From Aquimarina algicola (GTDB lineage: Bacteria; Bacteroidota; Bacteroidia; Flavobacteriales; Flavobacteriaceae), in assembly GCF_006443095.1 (NCBI RefSeq), contig NZ_VFWZ01000003.1, forward strand, positions 124,001 to 188,000: a DNA stretch of 64,000 bases, given 5' to 3'. This document shows, one piece after another, positions 28,613 to 38,223 of the stretch (within the stretch, counting starts at the first letter, position 1; the number at the start of each line of letters is the position of its first letter). The position numbers were made by a program, and so were the translations under genes. A model generated the notes under the pieces. The model saw only the letters and a program-made list of their open reading frames with translations, made no database searches and was not told the DNA's origin.

Positions 28613-28999
28613 AATATTTTGATTTTAAGATTGATTTGATTGCCCCTTATGATTGATATTCTAGAAATCAATATTGGTTTCAAAAATATTATAATACTTA
28701 ACTGAAGAGTAGAGACAAAACACCCTTTTTTGTATAGGGAAAGATGGTTAAACAGAAAGTCAAAACACTTAAAAACAAACAGTTAAAACACTCATCAACA
28801 TATACACTTCATTCTTTATGATAAGCACTTTGAACTGTTTCTATAGTATAGGCTAAGAAAATTAAATACAAATGTTATTGAAAAATTGAGAATGTTGTCC
28901 CTAAGAGAGATTTTAGATTATTAAAAGACAATATGATATGTATACAGGACAAGAACTGTATTAATAAATAGAAAGTATAAGAAAAGGAAAAACAATATA
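28613..28999. other. Intergenic region upstream of the metalloprotease gene
   Basis: An AT-rich stretch without credible ORFs. It contains, on the minus strand, AAAAAAGGGTGTTTTG (core 28726-28716), about 104 bases before the protease start, matching the core of the motif before the beta-barrel gene at 14701. Nothing else is recognised. Confidence 0.45.
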
Positions 29000-29045
29000 A
29001 TTATCGAAAATAGATATTATAGTAAAAATATTTATTTTCGATAAT
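29000..29045 (-). terminator. Hairpin downstream of the ferredoxin gene
   Basis: ATTATCGAAAATA (29000-29012) and TATTTTCGATAAT (29033-29045) form a perfect 13-bp stem with a 20-base loop, 22 bases after the ferredoxin stop. The large loop and poor T-run make it an imperfect intrinsic terminator, but position supports the role. Confidence 0.6.
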
Positions 29046-29066
29046 TCATATATCAACAATAATTTT

Positions 29067-29387
29067 TTATGATTCCGGAGCTAACTCTATTTCTAATCCA
29101 TCCAGCTCTTGTGTTATAGGAATTTGGCAACCTAATCTACTATTATCTTCTACATAGAAAGCTTCGGCTAACATTAAATCTTCATCTTGACTCATTTCTG
29201 GCAGATCATGATTTGATAAAATATAGCATTGACAAGAGGCACACATTGCCATACCACCACATGTGCCTTCTACCGGCAACTCGTAAGCTTTGCATACTTC
29301 CATAAGATTCATAGCCATATCAGTCGGTGCTTGTACTTCATGAACTACTCCTTCTCTATCTTTTATTTTTATGGTAACGTCTGACAT
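29067..29387 (-). CDS. Adrenodoxin-type 2Fe-2S ferredoxin
   Basis: The 106-residue protein has the vertebrate/bacterial adrenodoxin-type cluster ligands C-x5-C-x2-C in GTCGGMAMCASCQC and a fourth Cys in SRLGCQIPIT. It is a cytosolic one-electron carrier. About 2.7 kb upstream on the same strand lies the ferredoxin reductase at the end of the sulfate assimilation operon, so this ferredoxin may carry electrons from it to the sulfite reductase. It is in a separate transcript, and the link is inference. Confidence 0.93.
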   Translation of the reverse strand: MSDVTIKIKDREGVVHEVQAPTDMAMNLMEVCKAYELPVEGTCGGMAMCASCQCYILSNHDLPEMSQDEDLMLAEAFYVEDNSRLGCQIPITQELDGLEIELAPES

Positions 29388-29522
29388 AATTTAATTCTTC
29401 TTTTGCTTAACAAATATAAGTAAACCCTAAACATTGAGAGTCATCTTTTTGGTTTATAAAACTGATTTTTTATCTTACAAATACCTGAAAACATTTGATT
29501 GTTAATACTATTAAACTTTTAA

Positions 29523-31880
29523 CTATTGAATCATTAGTTTTCCTCTTTTTACACTATCATAAGACCTTTTTTTCTTAAGCTTATGTTTACTCTTTTTTTT
29601 CAGTTTATTTTGTTTATATACTTCTTTATATATCAATGAGATATCTCCTTCAGAATCTTGTTGGTACATGACTAGTAATATTTCATCTAAAGGATGACTT
29701 TTGATAAATTCGGTTGTAGCCTTTTTCCAATTCAATTTTTGGTTACTACTAGATATTGTATCACTCGAAAAAAACATATCATCCCCTCTATAGAAATTAA
29801 AGTAAAACTTATCATCTCTACTATATTCTCTAGATAATTCAAACTCACTTACATTCAGTTTAATTGAATCAATAATATTTTTTTTGACTTGAAAACAGGT
29901 ATCTAGTTTACCAATGCGTACCTGCCGATAGTTATTGATTTTCAAACAAAGACCGTTGGCAACATTATTTTGGTTTATCTTATAATAGGGCACAAAAATG
30001 GAATTTTCATAAAACACTATCTTGTTTTCTTTGGTATTTTTTGATGTATGATCTTTGATAAATGCTATTTCTTTTTCTCCATTCTGTAGTTTTATATCAT
30101 AAGACCCATCTGCATAAAACTGATCCAAAGTCATTTTTGTTTTTATGTATACACCATGAATTTTTGTCTTATTTTCATAAATTCTGCAATCTGTTGTTCC
30201 TCTTTTAAATCCATGACAACCATGAGAATATATAATAGTACTATCAACAGCTTTTACGTCATATAGTACATCATTAATTGAATGTTTGCTTTTATGTTTT
30301 ATTGCAAAATTACGAGTTAACCGATCATTATTATCTCCTGAAGCCACATAAACCTCATAATTTCTAAATATTGCCAAAGGAATTTGTAACGAATATTTTT
30401 TATTGAGGAAGATGTTTTTTTTCAAAAGCTGATTGTTTTTGTTATTGATTTTAAAGTGTAAATCATCATAAATACCACTAGATGTAAGCATAAAGCTTAC
30501 ATCCAAAATACTTAATCCGTCTACTTTCTTTATTTCTTTGTTTAGAATATTAAATTGTATGGCCTCATAAGGATATATTTGATAAGATAAATTGATAGAA
30601 TCAATAAACTTAAATGGCGTTTGATAATTCCTTTTTTTATCATCATAATTGATAGTAAAGGTTTTGGCACTAATAAAATCATCTGAAAAAACATCATCAT
30701 CCATTACTACGAAACTAAATTCTTTAGGTTTTTCAGTTTTAATAAGTATTTTTCCTGTACGAGCTTCTCTTGAATTTTGAGCAAAATCGCTTGAAAACGC
30801 TTTTTTATCATTAAACTTAACAGACCAATAAGGATCAGGAGTTTTATGTCTTCCAGGTTTACCCGAATCTGCTCCGGTATCATCAGAGATTATTAATTTT
30901 TTAAGGTCAATAAAAAATAAATGAGATTGTAATTGATTATGAATAATCTTGATAGAATCAGAGGCTACAATAACATTTTGTTCTCCTCTTTGAACTGCCT
31001 CTATTTTTGCAGTCAAACTATTTAACCCTATAGGAAAAATAAGCTTACCAGAACCTATCGGCGCTTTGAAACGATCAATAATAAAGTCGTCAGATTTTAG
31101 AGGTTTAAACAGATTTCTACTGTAGTACAATACTGTTCCTGAAGAATCTAAAAGTTTAAAATCAATATCATAATATTTAAGACTATCCTTAATCTTTTCA
31201 TTATTAAATCCTTTATTAATAGTGCTTATTGAATGCTTAGCTTGTAGCTTATATGATATTATTGTATTATTTTCTTTTTCCTTAGTATTACTGATCTTTA
31301 TCTCAGACAGTAGAACTTTTTGATTTTTTAGGCTATAGATTTTAGGAAAGATTATTTTCTTTTTGATTTCAAACTGATCTACTAGCTTATCCGGTTTTGA
31401 ACCAAAAATGGAATAAACTTTTATTTTGATCGTATACATTCCTGATACAGGATCGGGGTAAAACGCTTTGTAAGGTACAATCAACCGAGCTTTAAAACTA
31501 TTTCTGAATTTTGCATAATGAAATTTACCATTTAAATTATTGAAGTCAGGGTTATAAAATGAATTGTTTAGAGGATTTTTAGGAACATTCGTATTCACTG
31601 AAAGTTCATAAATCGATTGAAGTGGTTGATCATAAATAACGTTTCCTAATGTATCTATTATTTCAACATTAAAAACATACCAATCCATTTTAGACTGGCG
31701 TGAAATATTCTTGAATGTTCCATAAAAAGAAAGTCCATCGGAAATATATTTGACATTCAGTTTTGTTAATTCAAATGTTGATTTTTGTTCTTGTTGTGAG
31801 TAGATTATTTTTACGTTGAATAATAATAAAATACAAATAGTAAGAAAACAATGGTTTTTCTTGTTAAATCCTATTTTCAT
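29523..31880 (-). CDS. Large secreted protein of unknown function
   Basis: The 785-residue protein has a signal peptide (hydrophobic FLTICILLLFNVKIIYSQ) and an all-beta, Lys/Ser/Asp-rich body without membrane segments. I see repeated strand patterns like immunoglobulin-type or macroglobulin-like modules (for example KLNVKYISDGLSFYGTFKN), one Cys pair region GCHGFKRGTTDCRIY and a strongly basic tail (KLKKKSKHKLKKKRSYDSVKRG region). No family or catalytic motif is recognised. It is a single-gene unit between ferredoxin and the ferredoxin reductase operon. Confidence 0.7.
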   Translation of the reverse strand: MKIGFNKKNHCFLTICILLLFNVKIIYSQQEQKSTFELTKLNVKYISDGLSFYGTFKNISRQSKMDWYVFNVEIIDTLGNVIYDQPLQSIYELSVNTNVPKNPLNNSFYNPDFNNLNGKFHYAKFRNSFKARLIVPYKAFYPDPVSGMYTIKIKVYSIFGSKPDKLVDQFEIKKKIIFPKIYSLKNQKVLLSEIKISNTKEKENNTIISYKLQAKHSISTINKGFNNEKIKDSLKYYDIDFKLLDSSGTVLYYSRNLFKPLKSDDFIIDRFKAPIGSGKLIFPIGLNSLTAKIEAVQRGEQNVIVASDSIKIIHNQLQSHLFFIDLKKLIISDDTGADSGKPGRHKTPDPYWSVKFNDKKAFSSDFAQNSREARTGKILIKTEKPKEFSFVVMDDDVFSDDFISAKTFTINYDDKKRNYQTPFKFIDSINLSYQIYPYEAIQFNILNKEIKKVDGLSILDVSFMLTSSGIYDDLHFKINNKNNQLLKKNIFLNKKYSLQIPLAIFRNYEVYVASGDNNDRLTRNFAIKHKSKHSINDVLYDVKAVDSTIIYSHGCHGFKRGTTDCRIYENKTKIHGVYIKTKMTLDQFYADGSYDIKLQNGEKEIAFIKDHTSKNTKENKIVFYENSIFVPYYKINQNNVANGLCLKINNYRQVRIGKLDTCFQVKKNIIDSIKLNVSEFELSREYSRDDKFYFNFYRGDDMFFSSDTISSSNQKLNWKKATTEFIKSHPLDEILLVMYQQDSEGDISLIYKEVYKQNKLKKKSKHKLKKKRSYDSVKRGKLMIQ

Positions 31881-32043
31881 GATATAAATATATGATGTTC
31901 TTGTCTCAAAGTTTAGCTAACATCTACATTCATCTTACAAACAAAACCCTTCTTTTATATTTTTAAAGATATTATCTTAAAACAAGAACAGCTTATTTAC
32001 TGAGCTATACATATTCGTGATTAACATATTCTACAAAGTAAAA

Positions 32044-32089
32044 AAATCTTATAAAGTTGGCATATTTCTACATCAACTCTATAAGATTT
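32044..32089 (-). terminator. Terminator of the sulfate assimilation operon
   Basis: AAATCTTATAAAGTTG (32044-32059) and CAACTCTATAAGATTT (32074-32089) pair with one mismatch; on the minus strand the stem is followed by seven T residues. It lies 22 bases after the ferredoxin reductase stop and ends the cys operon. Confidence 0.85.
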
Positions 32090-32110
32090 CTAAAATAAAG
32101 GATTTTATAT

Positions 32111-33166
32111 CTAAATTATTGCTTTTACAACTTCTTTTTTGGCTTCTTTTTTAGTTCCATCAAATCCTTCTACACCTCCTACTGTTGTATATTTCATCAC
32201 ATATTTTTTATCTGGAAATATTCTTTGATATGCACTCTGACACATGATCGCTGCTTCATGGAATCCTGATAAAATAAGTTTTAATTTCCCTTTATAAGTA
32301 TTTACATCACCAATAGCATAGATACCAGGTATATTGGTTTGATAATCGTATGAGTTATCTACCTTTATAGCGTTTTTCTCTATTTCTAGTCCCCAATCTG
32401 CAATAGGACCAAGTTTTGGAGATAATCCAAATAACGGGATAAAGTAATCTGTATCAACATTAATATCACCTTCGGTTTTATGTTTAATACCTACGCCTGT
32501 CACATGATCATCACCTTTAATCTCTTTTACCTCAGCTTCGGTGATTAGATTTACTTTTCCTAGCTTAGTTAATTCTGCTACGCGTTCAACAGAATCAAGT
32601 GCTCCTCGAAACTCATTTCTTCGGTGTACAAGGGTTACTTCGCTTGCCACATCAGCCAAAAAGATGGTCCAATCTAAAGCAGAATCTCCTCCTCCTGCAA
32701 TAACAACACGTTTATCTCTATACACTTCAGGATCGCGAATAATGTATGCTACTCCTTTGTCTTCAAAATCTGTGATATTTGGGATAGGTGGTTTACGAGG
32801 TTCAAAAGACCCTAGTCCTCCTGCAATAGCTACTACAGGAGCATTGTGTTGTGTTCCTTTGTTTGTAGTCACCAAAAACGTATCATCTTCTAGTTTTTCG
32901 ATAGTTTCTGCTCTTTCTCCCAATGTAAATCCAGGATTAAAAGGCTTTATTTGCTCCATCAGGTTATCTACTAATTCTCCAGCTAGAATTTCTGGAAACC
33001 CTGGTATATCATAGATAGGTTTTTTTGGGTATATCTCTGCGCATTGCCCGCCAGGTTGTGGCAATGCATCGATAAGATGTGTTTTTAATTTTAATAATCC
33101 TGCTTCAAAAACAGTAAATAGACCTGTTGGTCCTGCTCCTATGATCAAAATATCAGTCTTTATCAT
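32111..33166 (-). CDS. Ferredoxin-NADP reductase (thioredoxin reductase-like)
   Basis: The protein of about 351 residues has an N-terminal FAD site (ILIIGAGPTGLFTVFEAG), QPGGQCAEIYP and a NADPH site (VVIAGGGDSALDW), but lacks the redox-active CxxC of thioredoxin reductases. This is the YumC-type ferredoxin-NADP reductase. It would reduce ferredoxin for the sulfite reductase in the same operon. I prefer the ATG at 33166 (MIKTDILIIG); another ATG two codons earlier is possible. The start overlaps the end of the siroheme gene by 14 bases. Confidence 0.92.
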   Translation of the reverse strand: MIKTDILIIGAGPTGLFTVFEAGLLKLKTHLIDALPQPGGQCAEIYPKKPIYDIPGFPEILAGELVDNLMEQIKPFNPGFTLGERAETIEKLEDDTFLVTTNKGTQHNAPVVAIAGGLGSFEPRKPPIPNITDFEDKGVAYIIRDPEVYRDKRVVIAGGGDSALDWTIFLADVASEVTLVHRRNEFRGALDSVERVAELTKLGKVNLITEAEVKEIKGDDHVTGVGIKHKTEGDINVDTDYFIPLFGLSPKLGPIADWGLEIEKNAIKVDNSYDYQTNIPGIYAIGDVNTYKGKLKLILSGFHEAAIMCQSAYQRIFPDKKYVMKYTTVGGVEGFDGTKKEAKKEVVKAII

Positions 33167-33779
33167 TTGCATCTTCTTTTTTTCCTATTAATCCTTTGGT
33201 GAATTCATTAAGAGTTTGAACTTTCTCTTCAAAATCACCTTTTATTGTTTTTCTATATTCATTTAAATTTTTCACTAAATCATCTACATTCTCGGGGATC
33301 ACCTCTTCAAAAAATTGTCTTAATCTCTTGGCTGTTGTTGGTGACTTTCCATTGGTCGAAATTGCTACTTTAACATTACCTTTTGTGACTATTCCTCCCA
33401 TATAAAAATCACAATATGGTGGATTATCTGCCACATTAACCAATTTAGCCTGAGCTCTACAATCTTTCCAGATCTGAATATTGACTTCGGGCACATCGGT
33501 AGTTGCAATTACAATATGTCGTCCTTGCAAATATTTTTCATGATATACATCTTTGATCAAAGACACACAATATTGGTTTGCCAAAGCAATTGTGTTTTCT
33601 CTAAACATTGGTGCAACCATTGTCACTTTGGCATCCGGACTCGACTTCGTTAAGAAATGTAATTTTTCTTCTGCAACATTACCTCCCCCTACAATAAGAA
33701 CGTTTAAATTTTTTGATTTTAAAAAAATCGGGTATAAGTTGTTTCTTTCAACTTCATTCGTCTTTGCGTCTCCATGCAT
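33153..33779 (-). CDS. Precorrin-2 dehydrogenase / sirohydrochlorin ferrochelatase (CysG N-terminal type)
   Basis: The protein shows NLYPIFLKSKNLNVLIVGGGNVAEEKLHFL, the NAD-binding start of the siroheme synthase N-domain, and later VAISTNGKSPTTAKRLRQFFEE, the conserved STNGxSP region. It oxidises precorrin-2 and inserts iron to make siroheme for the sulfite reductase. I give the ATG at 33779; an upstream in-frame TTG at 33830 overlaps the cobA stop (TTGA) and would add 17 residues. It acts after CobA, encoded just upstream, splitting what CysG does in one protein. Confidence 0.9.
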   Translation of the reverse strand: MHGDAKTNEVERNNLYPIFLKSKNLNVLIVGGGNVAEEKLHFLTKSSPDAKVTMVAPMFRENTIALANQYCVSLIKDVYHEKYLQGRHIVIATTDVPEVNIQIWKDCRAQAKLVNVADNPPYCDFYMGGIVTKGNVKVAISTNGKSPTTAKRLRQFFEEVIPENVDDLVKNLNEYRKTIKGDFEEKVQTLNEFTKGLIGKKEDANDKD

Positions 33780-33826
33780 AGCATTAGAGACCTTATCCTG
33801 AACATTCGTATTTATATTACTTATAC

Positions 33827-34594
33827 TCAATGTATTGATTCTTCTTTAACTTCTTGATAAACAGAAGCTAATTTCTTTTTATGATGTACTACTTCTCCTA
33901 CCACAATTATAGCAGGAGAAGACAGTTTTTTTTGAAAAACTATTTCTTCAATAGTTTGTATTGTACCGATTCCTGATTGTTCTTTATCAGTAGTACCATT
34001 TTGAATTATGGCTACCGGCATAGCTTCTTTGTTTTCTTTGGTAAAGATACTAACTATTTCACTCAACTTACTCATTCCCATCAAAATAACTACTGTAGCA
34101 TTTGATTTTGCTGCCAGATAGACATCTTTTGATAATTTATGTGATTTTGTAGTGCCTGTAATTACCCAAAAACTTTCTGAATCTCCTCGTTTTGTTAAGG
34201 GTATATTTTGATACGCCGGAACTGCATAAGATGATGATATCCCCGGCACTATACTTGTTTGTATTCCAAATTGTGCTGCGTATTGCATCTCTTCTGCTCC
34301 TCGACCAAAAATAAACGGATCTCCTCCTTTAAGTCTAACGACATGACCGTGACTTTTTGCCCGACTAACAATTAATTCATTAATTTGTTCTTGTTGGTAT
34401 GCATAACAACCTTTACGTTTTCCTACAAAAATCTTTTCAGCATTTGAAGCATATTTCAACAAATCTTCATTAATGAGTGCATCATACAACACCACATCTG
34501 CAGAAGCAAGAGCTTTTAATGCTTTTATCGTTATTAAATCAGGATCTCCCGGACCTGCTCCAACGACGGTGAATTTCGGTGTTTTATTACTCAT
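33827..34594 (-). CDS. cobA: Uroporphyrinogen-III C-methyltransferase
   Basis: The 255-residue SAM-dependent methyltransferase has VVGAGPGDPDLITIKAL, VRLKGGDPFIFGRGAEE and VPGISSSYAVPAY, the three signatures of SUMT. It makes precorrin-2 from uroporphyrinogen III, the branch point to siroheme. It lies between the sulfite reductase and the siroheme synthase genes, so its product is destined for siroheme. It also consumes SAM, made from the sulfur this operon assimilates. Confidence 0.95.
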   Translation of the reverse strand: MSNKTPKFTVVGAGPGDPDLITIKALKALASADVVLYDALINEDLLKYASNAEKIFVGKRKGCYAYQQEQINELIVSRAKSHGHVVRLKGGDPFIFGRGAEEMQYAAQFGIQTSIVPGISSSYAVPAYQNIPLTKRGDSESFWVITGTTKSHKLSKDVYLAAKSNATVVILMGMSKLSEIVSIFTKENKEAMPVAIIQNGTTDKEQSGIGTIQTIEEIVFQKKLSSPAIIVVGEVVHHKKKLASVYQEVKEESIH

Positions 34595-34659
34595 CTTTTA
34601 TGATTTTTGTCATTTGACTTCTTTTAATAATTTACTAGAAGTCAACCAAAGTTATAGCT

Positions 34660-36750
34660 TTATATGCTTTCTACCTCAAGTGCTCTAAAAGATTGTACTT
34701 TTTGTAAAAATTGCTCTGCTATTTTAATATAATCTAATGCAAAGTCCTTTGTAGGTGCATTTTTCTGAATTTGATACACCTTATTTGCAAAGGTATCGTC
34801 AATATTAATTTTTCCGCTAGCGATAAATTCTTCATCAAACTGCTTGATAATTCCTGCATGTGTATTCGTCTTCTTGTTTTCGGCCAGCAATAATGCTTTG
34901 GCAGAATTTATAAGCGAACTGTATGCATGATACACAGCATCAGAATATACTTCATTATCAAAAGAAATCTTAGCATTTTCGATTTTTTCCTGACTTTCTA
35001 AAAATAATGTTGCTATCAAATCGATTACAACCCCTGCACATTCTCCTATTCCGATAGCTTTTACATATTGTTCTTCGTTACCCCAGTCTATAAAGTCTTC
35101 TGCAGTTAGATTTTCTACATTTGATAGGTCGGTTAGAAAATCATAAAAGTATTTCTCTCCTTTTTCTGCATAATAGTCAACAAACTGTTTACCATTGGCA
35201 TTGGCTTCATAGTCATTTAATATTCTACGTAGTGCTTCTGGCCCTCTCCTACTTGGTATTTTTACGACTTTATCAGCAAATTTTCCTTTTCCGTTTCCAA
35301 GGTTTCCTCCTCCTAGTAATACCTGAAGTGCCGGAGCAACGAGTTTATCTTTGGTACGTACAGACATTCCTTGAAAGCCAATATTAGCCATATTATGTTG
35401 ACCACAAGCGTTCATACATCCACTGATCTTGATGACTAAGTCGTCTTTTTTAAGATATTGTGGATATTCTGTCTTAATAACACGTTCTAATTCTTCTGCT
35501 ATACCTGTACTACTGGCTATCCCAAGGTTACACGTATCAGTTCCCGGACAAGCAGTAATATCAATAGCCTTATTGTATCCGCTTTCTGTAAAACCTAGTT
35601 TTCCTAATTCTTGATAGAAAAATGGAACTAAGTCTTCTTTTACATAAGGAATCAAAATATTTTGGCGCAAAGACAATCTGATCTCTCCTGCTGCATAGTT
35701 CTCAACTAAATCTGCCAGTAATCTTGCTTTATCTGTATAAAAATCTCCGAGCAATACTTTAATTCCGATTGCGACATACCCTTCTTGTTTTTGAGCCATC
35801 ACGTTAGTTGACTTCCAAGTTTCAAAAGCTTGTTGATCTTTTATTTCTACTGCTGGTGCTTCTACAGAAACAGGTATTGAAACATTATAAGCATCTGCAT
35901 CTATAACTACTGTCTTTTGCTCAATTGCATTCTGCTCTGCTTCAACTAATTCTTTGAAAGCTTCTAAACCAACATCTTTTAGCAAGAATTTCATTCTTGC
36001 TTTTGCTCTACTTTTTCTTTCACCATGACGATCAAAAATCCTTAAAACTCCTTCCATTAGAGGAATAATTTTATCTGAAGGCAAAAAACTATACAATTCG
36101 TCTGCATGTCTTGGTTGTGACCCCAGACCTCCGCCAAGCATTACTTTAAAACCACGAACTCCGTTTTCTATTTTTGCTATAAATCCAAGATCATGCATAT
36201 ATGAGAGTCCTGTATCTTCGTCTGACCCTGAGAAGGAAACTTTAAACTTTCGACCCATTTCCTGACAGATTGGATTTCTCAAGAAAAAACGAAATAGTGC
36301 GTCTGCATAAGGCGAAACATCGAAAGGTTCTTTTGGATCGATCCCTGCCGTTTCTGAAGCAGTAACATTACGCACAGTATTACCACAAGCTTCTCTAAGG
36401 GTAACATCATCTTTTTCTAACTCAGACCAAAGTTCTGGTGTTCTGTTCAAATCCACATAATGAATTTGGATATCTTGTCTTGTTGTGATGTGTAAACGTC
36501 CTCTAGAATATTCATCCGATACTTCACAAATTCGACGTAATTGATTGCTTAGTACTTTACCATAAGGTAGCTTAATACGAATCATTTGCACGCCTTCTTG
36601 TCGTTGCCCATACACTCCACGAGCTAATCGTAGACTACGAAACTTTTCTTCATCAATCTTACCCTTGTGAAATTGCTCAATTTTATTCGCTAATTCTACA
36701 ATGTCTTTTTCAACAATTGGGTTTTCTATTTCGGTTCTAAAACTTTGCAT
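34660..36750 (-). CDS. Ferredoxin-type sulfite reductase fused to a C-terminal HEPN domain
   Basis: Residues 1 to about 560 form a siroheme/4Fe-4S nitrite/sulfite reductase with two halves. Cluster ligands are Cys401 and Cys407 (ACPGTDTCNLG) and Cys445 and Cys449 (SGCMNACGQHN). Basic residues near LHITTRQDIQ match the substrate-anion site. Residues about 575-690 are an extra helical domain (YSDAVYHAYSSLINSAKALL, then THAGIIKQFDEEF) that looks like a HEPN domain. Context (cysDNH, siroheme genes, FNR) says sulfite rather than nitrite. The tail's role is unknown. Confidence 0.9.
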   Translation of the reverse strand: MQSFRTEIENPIVEKDIVELANKIEQFHKGKIDEEKFRSLRLARGVYGQRQEGVQMIRIKLPYGKVLSNQLRRICEVSDEYSRGRLHITTRQDIQIHYVDLNRTPELWSELEKDDVTLREACGNTVRNVTASETAGIDPKEPFDVSPYADALFRFFLRNPICQEMGRKFKVSFSGSDEDTGLSYMHDLGFIAKIENGVRGFKVMLGGGLGSQPRHADELYSFLPSDKIIPLMEGVLRIFDRHGERKSRAKARMKFLLKDVGLEAFKELVEAEQNAIEQKTVVIDADAYNVSIPVSVEAPAVEIKDQQAFETWKSTNVMAQKQEGYVAIGIKVLLGDFYTDKARLLADLVENYAAGEIRLSLRQNILIPYVKEDLVPFFYQELGKLGFTESGYNKAIDITACPGTDTCNLGIASSTGIAEELERVIKTEYPQYLKKDDLVIKISGCMNACGQHNMANIGFQGMSVRTKDKLVAPALQVLLGGGNLGNGKGKFADKVVKIPSRRGPEALRRILNDYEANANGKQFVDYYAEKGEKYFYDFLTDLSNVENLTAEDFIDWGNEEQYVKAIGIGECAGVVIDLIATLFLESQEKIENAKISFDNEVYSDAVYHAYSSLINSAKALLLAENKKTNTHAGIIKQFDEEFIASGKINIDDTFANKVYQIQKNAPTKDFALDYIKIAEQFLQKVQSFRALEVESI

Positions 36751-36858
36751 CTTTTTTCGTATTTCGTCCCTTAAAAAAGGACATAGTTATGACTTTTGTG
36801 TACTATCTTTTGCTGTTCAAAAAAGTCTTGTTTTTATATCTTCTGAAAAGTTATTTAT

Positions 36859-38106
36859 CTATTCTATAAATCCTACTCCAGAGGTATTGTTCGTCTGTGA
36901 ATCGATTAATATAAAAGATCCTGAGGCTTTATTATTACTATAGGAATCAAAAGCCAAAGGTTTACTTAATTGTATTTGCACTTTTCCTACTTCATTGAGT
37001 TTTAATGTATTTTTTGAAGTATCCTCTCCAGAAAAATCGGTTGCAATTGTTCCACTTATGCTTTTTACCTTTGCCAGTATTCTATTGCTTCCACTTTGTA
37101 CAAAGTAATTTGTACCAGGGTTGAGATCTTTACTATCCATCCAACATATTGTTGCTGTAAGTTGTTTCTCTACCTTTGGTTTTTCTGAAGATTTCACAAT
37201 CATATCTCCCCTACTTACATTTACATCATCTTCTAAAGTAATCGTACAAGCACTACCTCTACCAGCGGTTTCAAACTTTTGGTCAAAAAAGTAGATTTCT
37301 TTTACTTTTGATGTTGTTAATGAAGGAAGAACTGTTACTTCGTCTCCAACAGAAAGGTCTCCTCCATATAATTTTCCTGCATATCCTCGAAAATCATGAA
37401 ACTCATCTTGCTTTGGCCGGATTACCGTTTGTATAGGAAAACGTGCTTGTGATTTTTCATATACATCTTGTGCATTTAATTCTTCTAAATGTTCAAGAAG
37501 GGTTTGGCCTTTGTACCAAGGTGTATTGTCTGATTTATCAACAACGTTATCTCCTTGCAAAGCACTTACAGGAATAAAGGTTATGTTTTGTTCTTTGTAG
37601 TCACTTTTTTCTATTAACTTTTCGAAATCTGCTTTTATCGCTTCAAATTTATCTTGAGAAAATTCTACAAGATCCATTTTATTAATGGCAACAATCACAT
37701 CTTTGACCCGAAGTAAATTATTGATAAAAAAGTGGCGATAGGTTTGTTCTATTACCCCTTTACGTGCATCGACTAAGATAATTGAAGCTTGCGAAGTAGA
37801 AGCTCCTGTAACCATATTCCTTGTATATTCGATATGACCGGGAGTATCTGCTATAATATAACTTTTTGACTTTGTAGAGAAATAAATATGCGCAACATCA
37901 ATAGTGATTCCTTGCTCACGCTCAGCTACCAATCCATCTGTTGCCAAAGAAAAGTCTAAGTAATCAAAACCATTTGCTTTACTTCGAGTTTCTATAGCTT
38001 CTAATTTGTCTGTAGTCAATGACTTTGTATCATACAAAATACGACCTATCAAAGTACTTTTACCATCATCTACGCTTCCTGCTGTTGCTATTTTTAATAC
38101 GTCCAT
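36859..38106 (-). CDS. cysN: Sulfate adenylyltransferase subunit 1 (GTPase)
   Basis: The 415-residue elongation-factor-like GTPase has G1 GSVDDGKST, G3 DTPGH and G4 NKMD, followed by two beta-barrel domains. With CysD it couples GTP hydrolysis to formation of APS from sulfate and ATP. It ends without the CysC APS-kinase extension found in CysNC fusions. cysD lies upstream on the same strand across a 117-base gap. Confidence 0.96.
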   Translation of the reverse strand: MDVLKIATAGSVDDGKSTLIGRILYDTKSLTTDKLEAIETRSKANGFDYLDFSLATDGLVAEREQGITIDVAHIYFSTKSKSYIIADTPGHIEYTRNMVTGASTSQASIILVDARKGVIEQTYRHFFINNLLRVKDVIVAINKMDLVEFSQDKFEAIKADFEKLIEKSDYKEQNITFIPVSALQGDNVVDKSDNTPWYKGQTLLEHLEELNAQDVYEKSQARFPIQTVIRPKQDEFHDFRGYAGKLYGGDLSVGDEVTVLPSLTTSKVKEIYFFDQKFETAGRGSACTITLEDDVNVSRGDMIVKSSEKPKVEKQLTATICWMDSKDLNPGTNYFVQSGSNRILAKVKSISGTIATDFSGEDTSKNTLKLNEVGKVQIQLSKPLAFDSYSNNKASGSFILIDSQTNNTSGVGFIE

Positions 38107-38178
38107 AGCTATTATTATTTCTCCTTTTTGGGAGTAGTATTCTTAAAAAATTAATATTGTTGGTATATCCTCTCTACA

Positions 38179-38200
38179 TTTCGACAAGTTCAATATGACA
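38179..38200 (-). repeat. Fragment of an interspersed GAACTTGTCGAA repeat
   Basis: In the cysD-cysN gap the minus strand reads TGTCATATTGAACTTGTCGAAA. Its GAACTTGTCGAA core is one base different from the inner arm of the nested inverted repeat at 59593-59730. It is probably a degenerate copy of a dispersed element. Confidence 0.4.
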
Positions 38201-38223
38201 TATCGAAATAATGATAAACGGCT

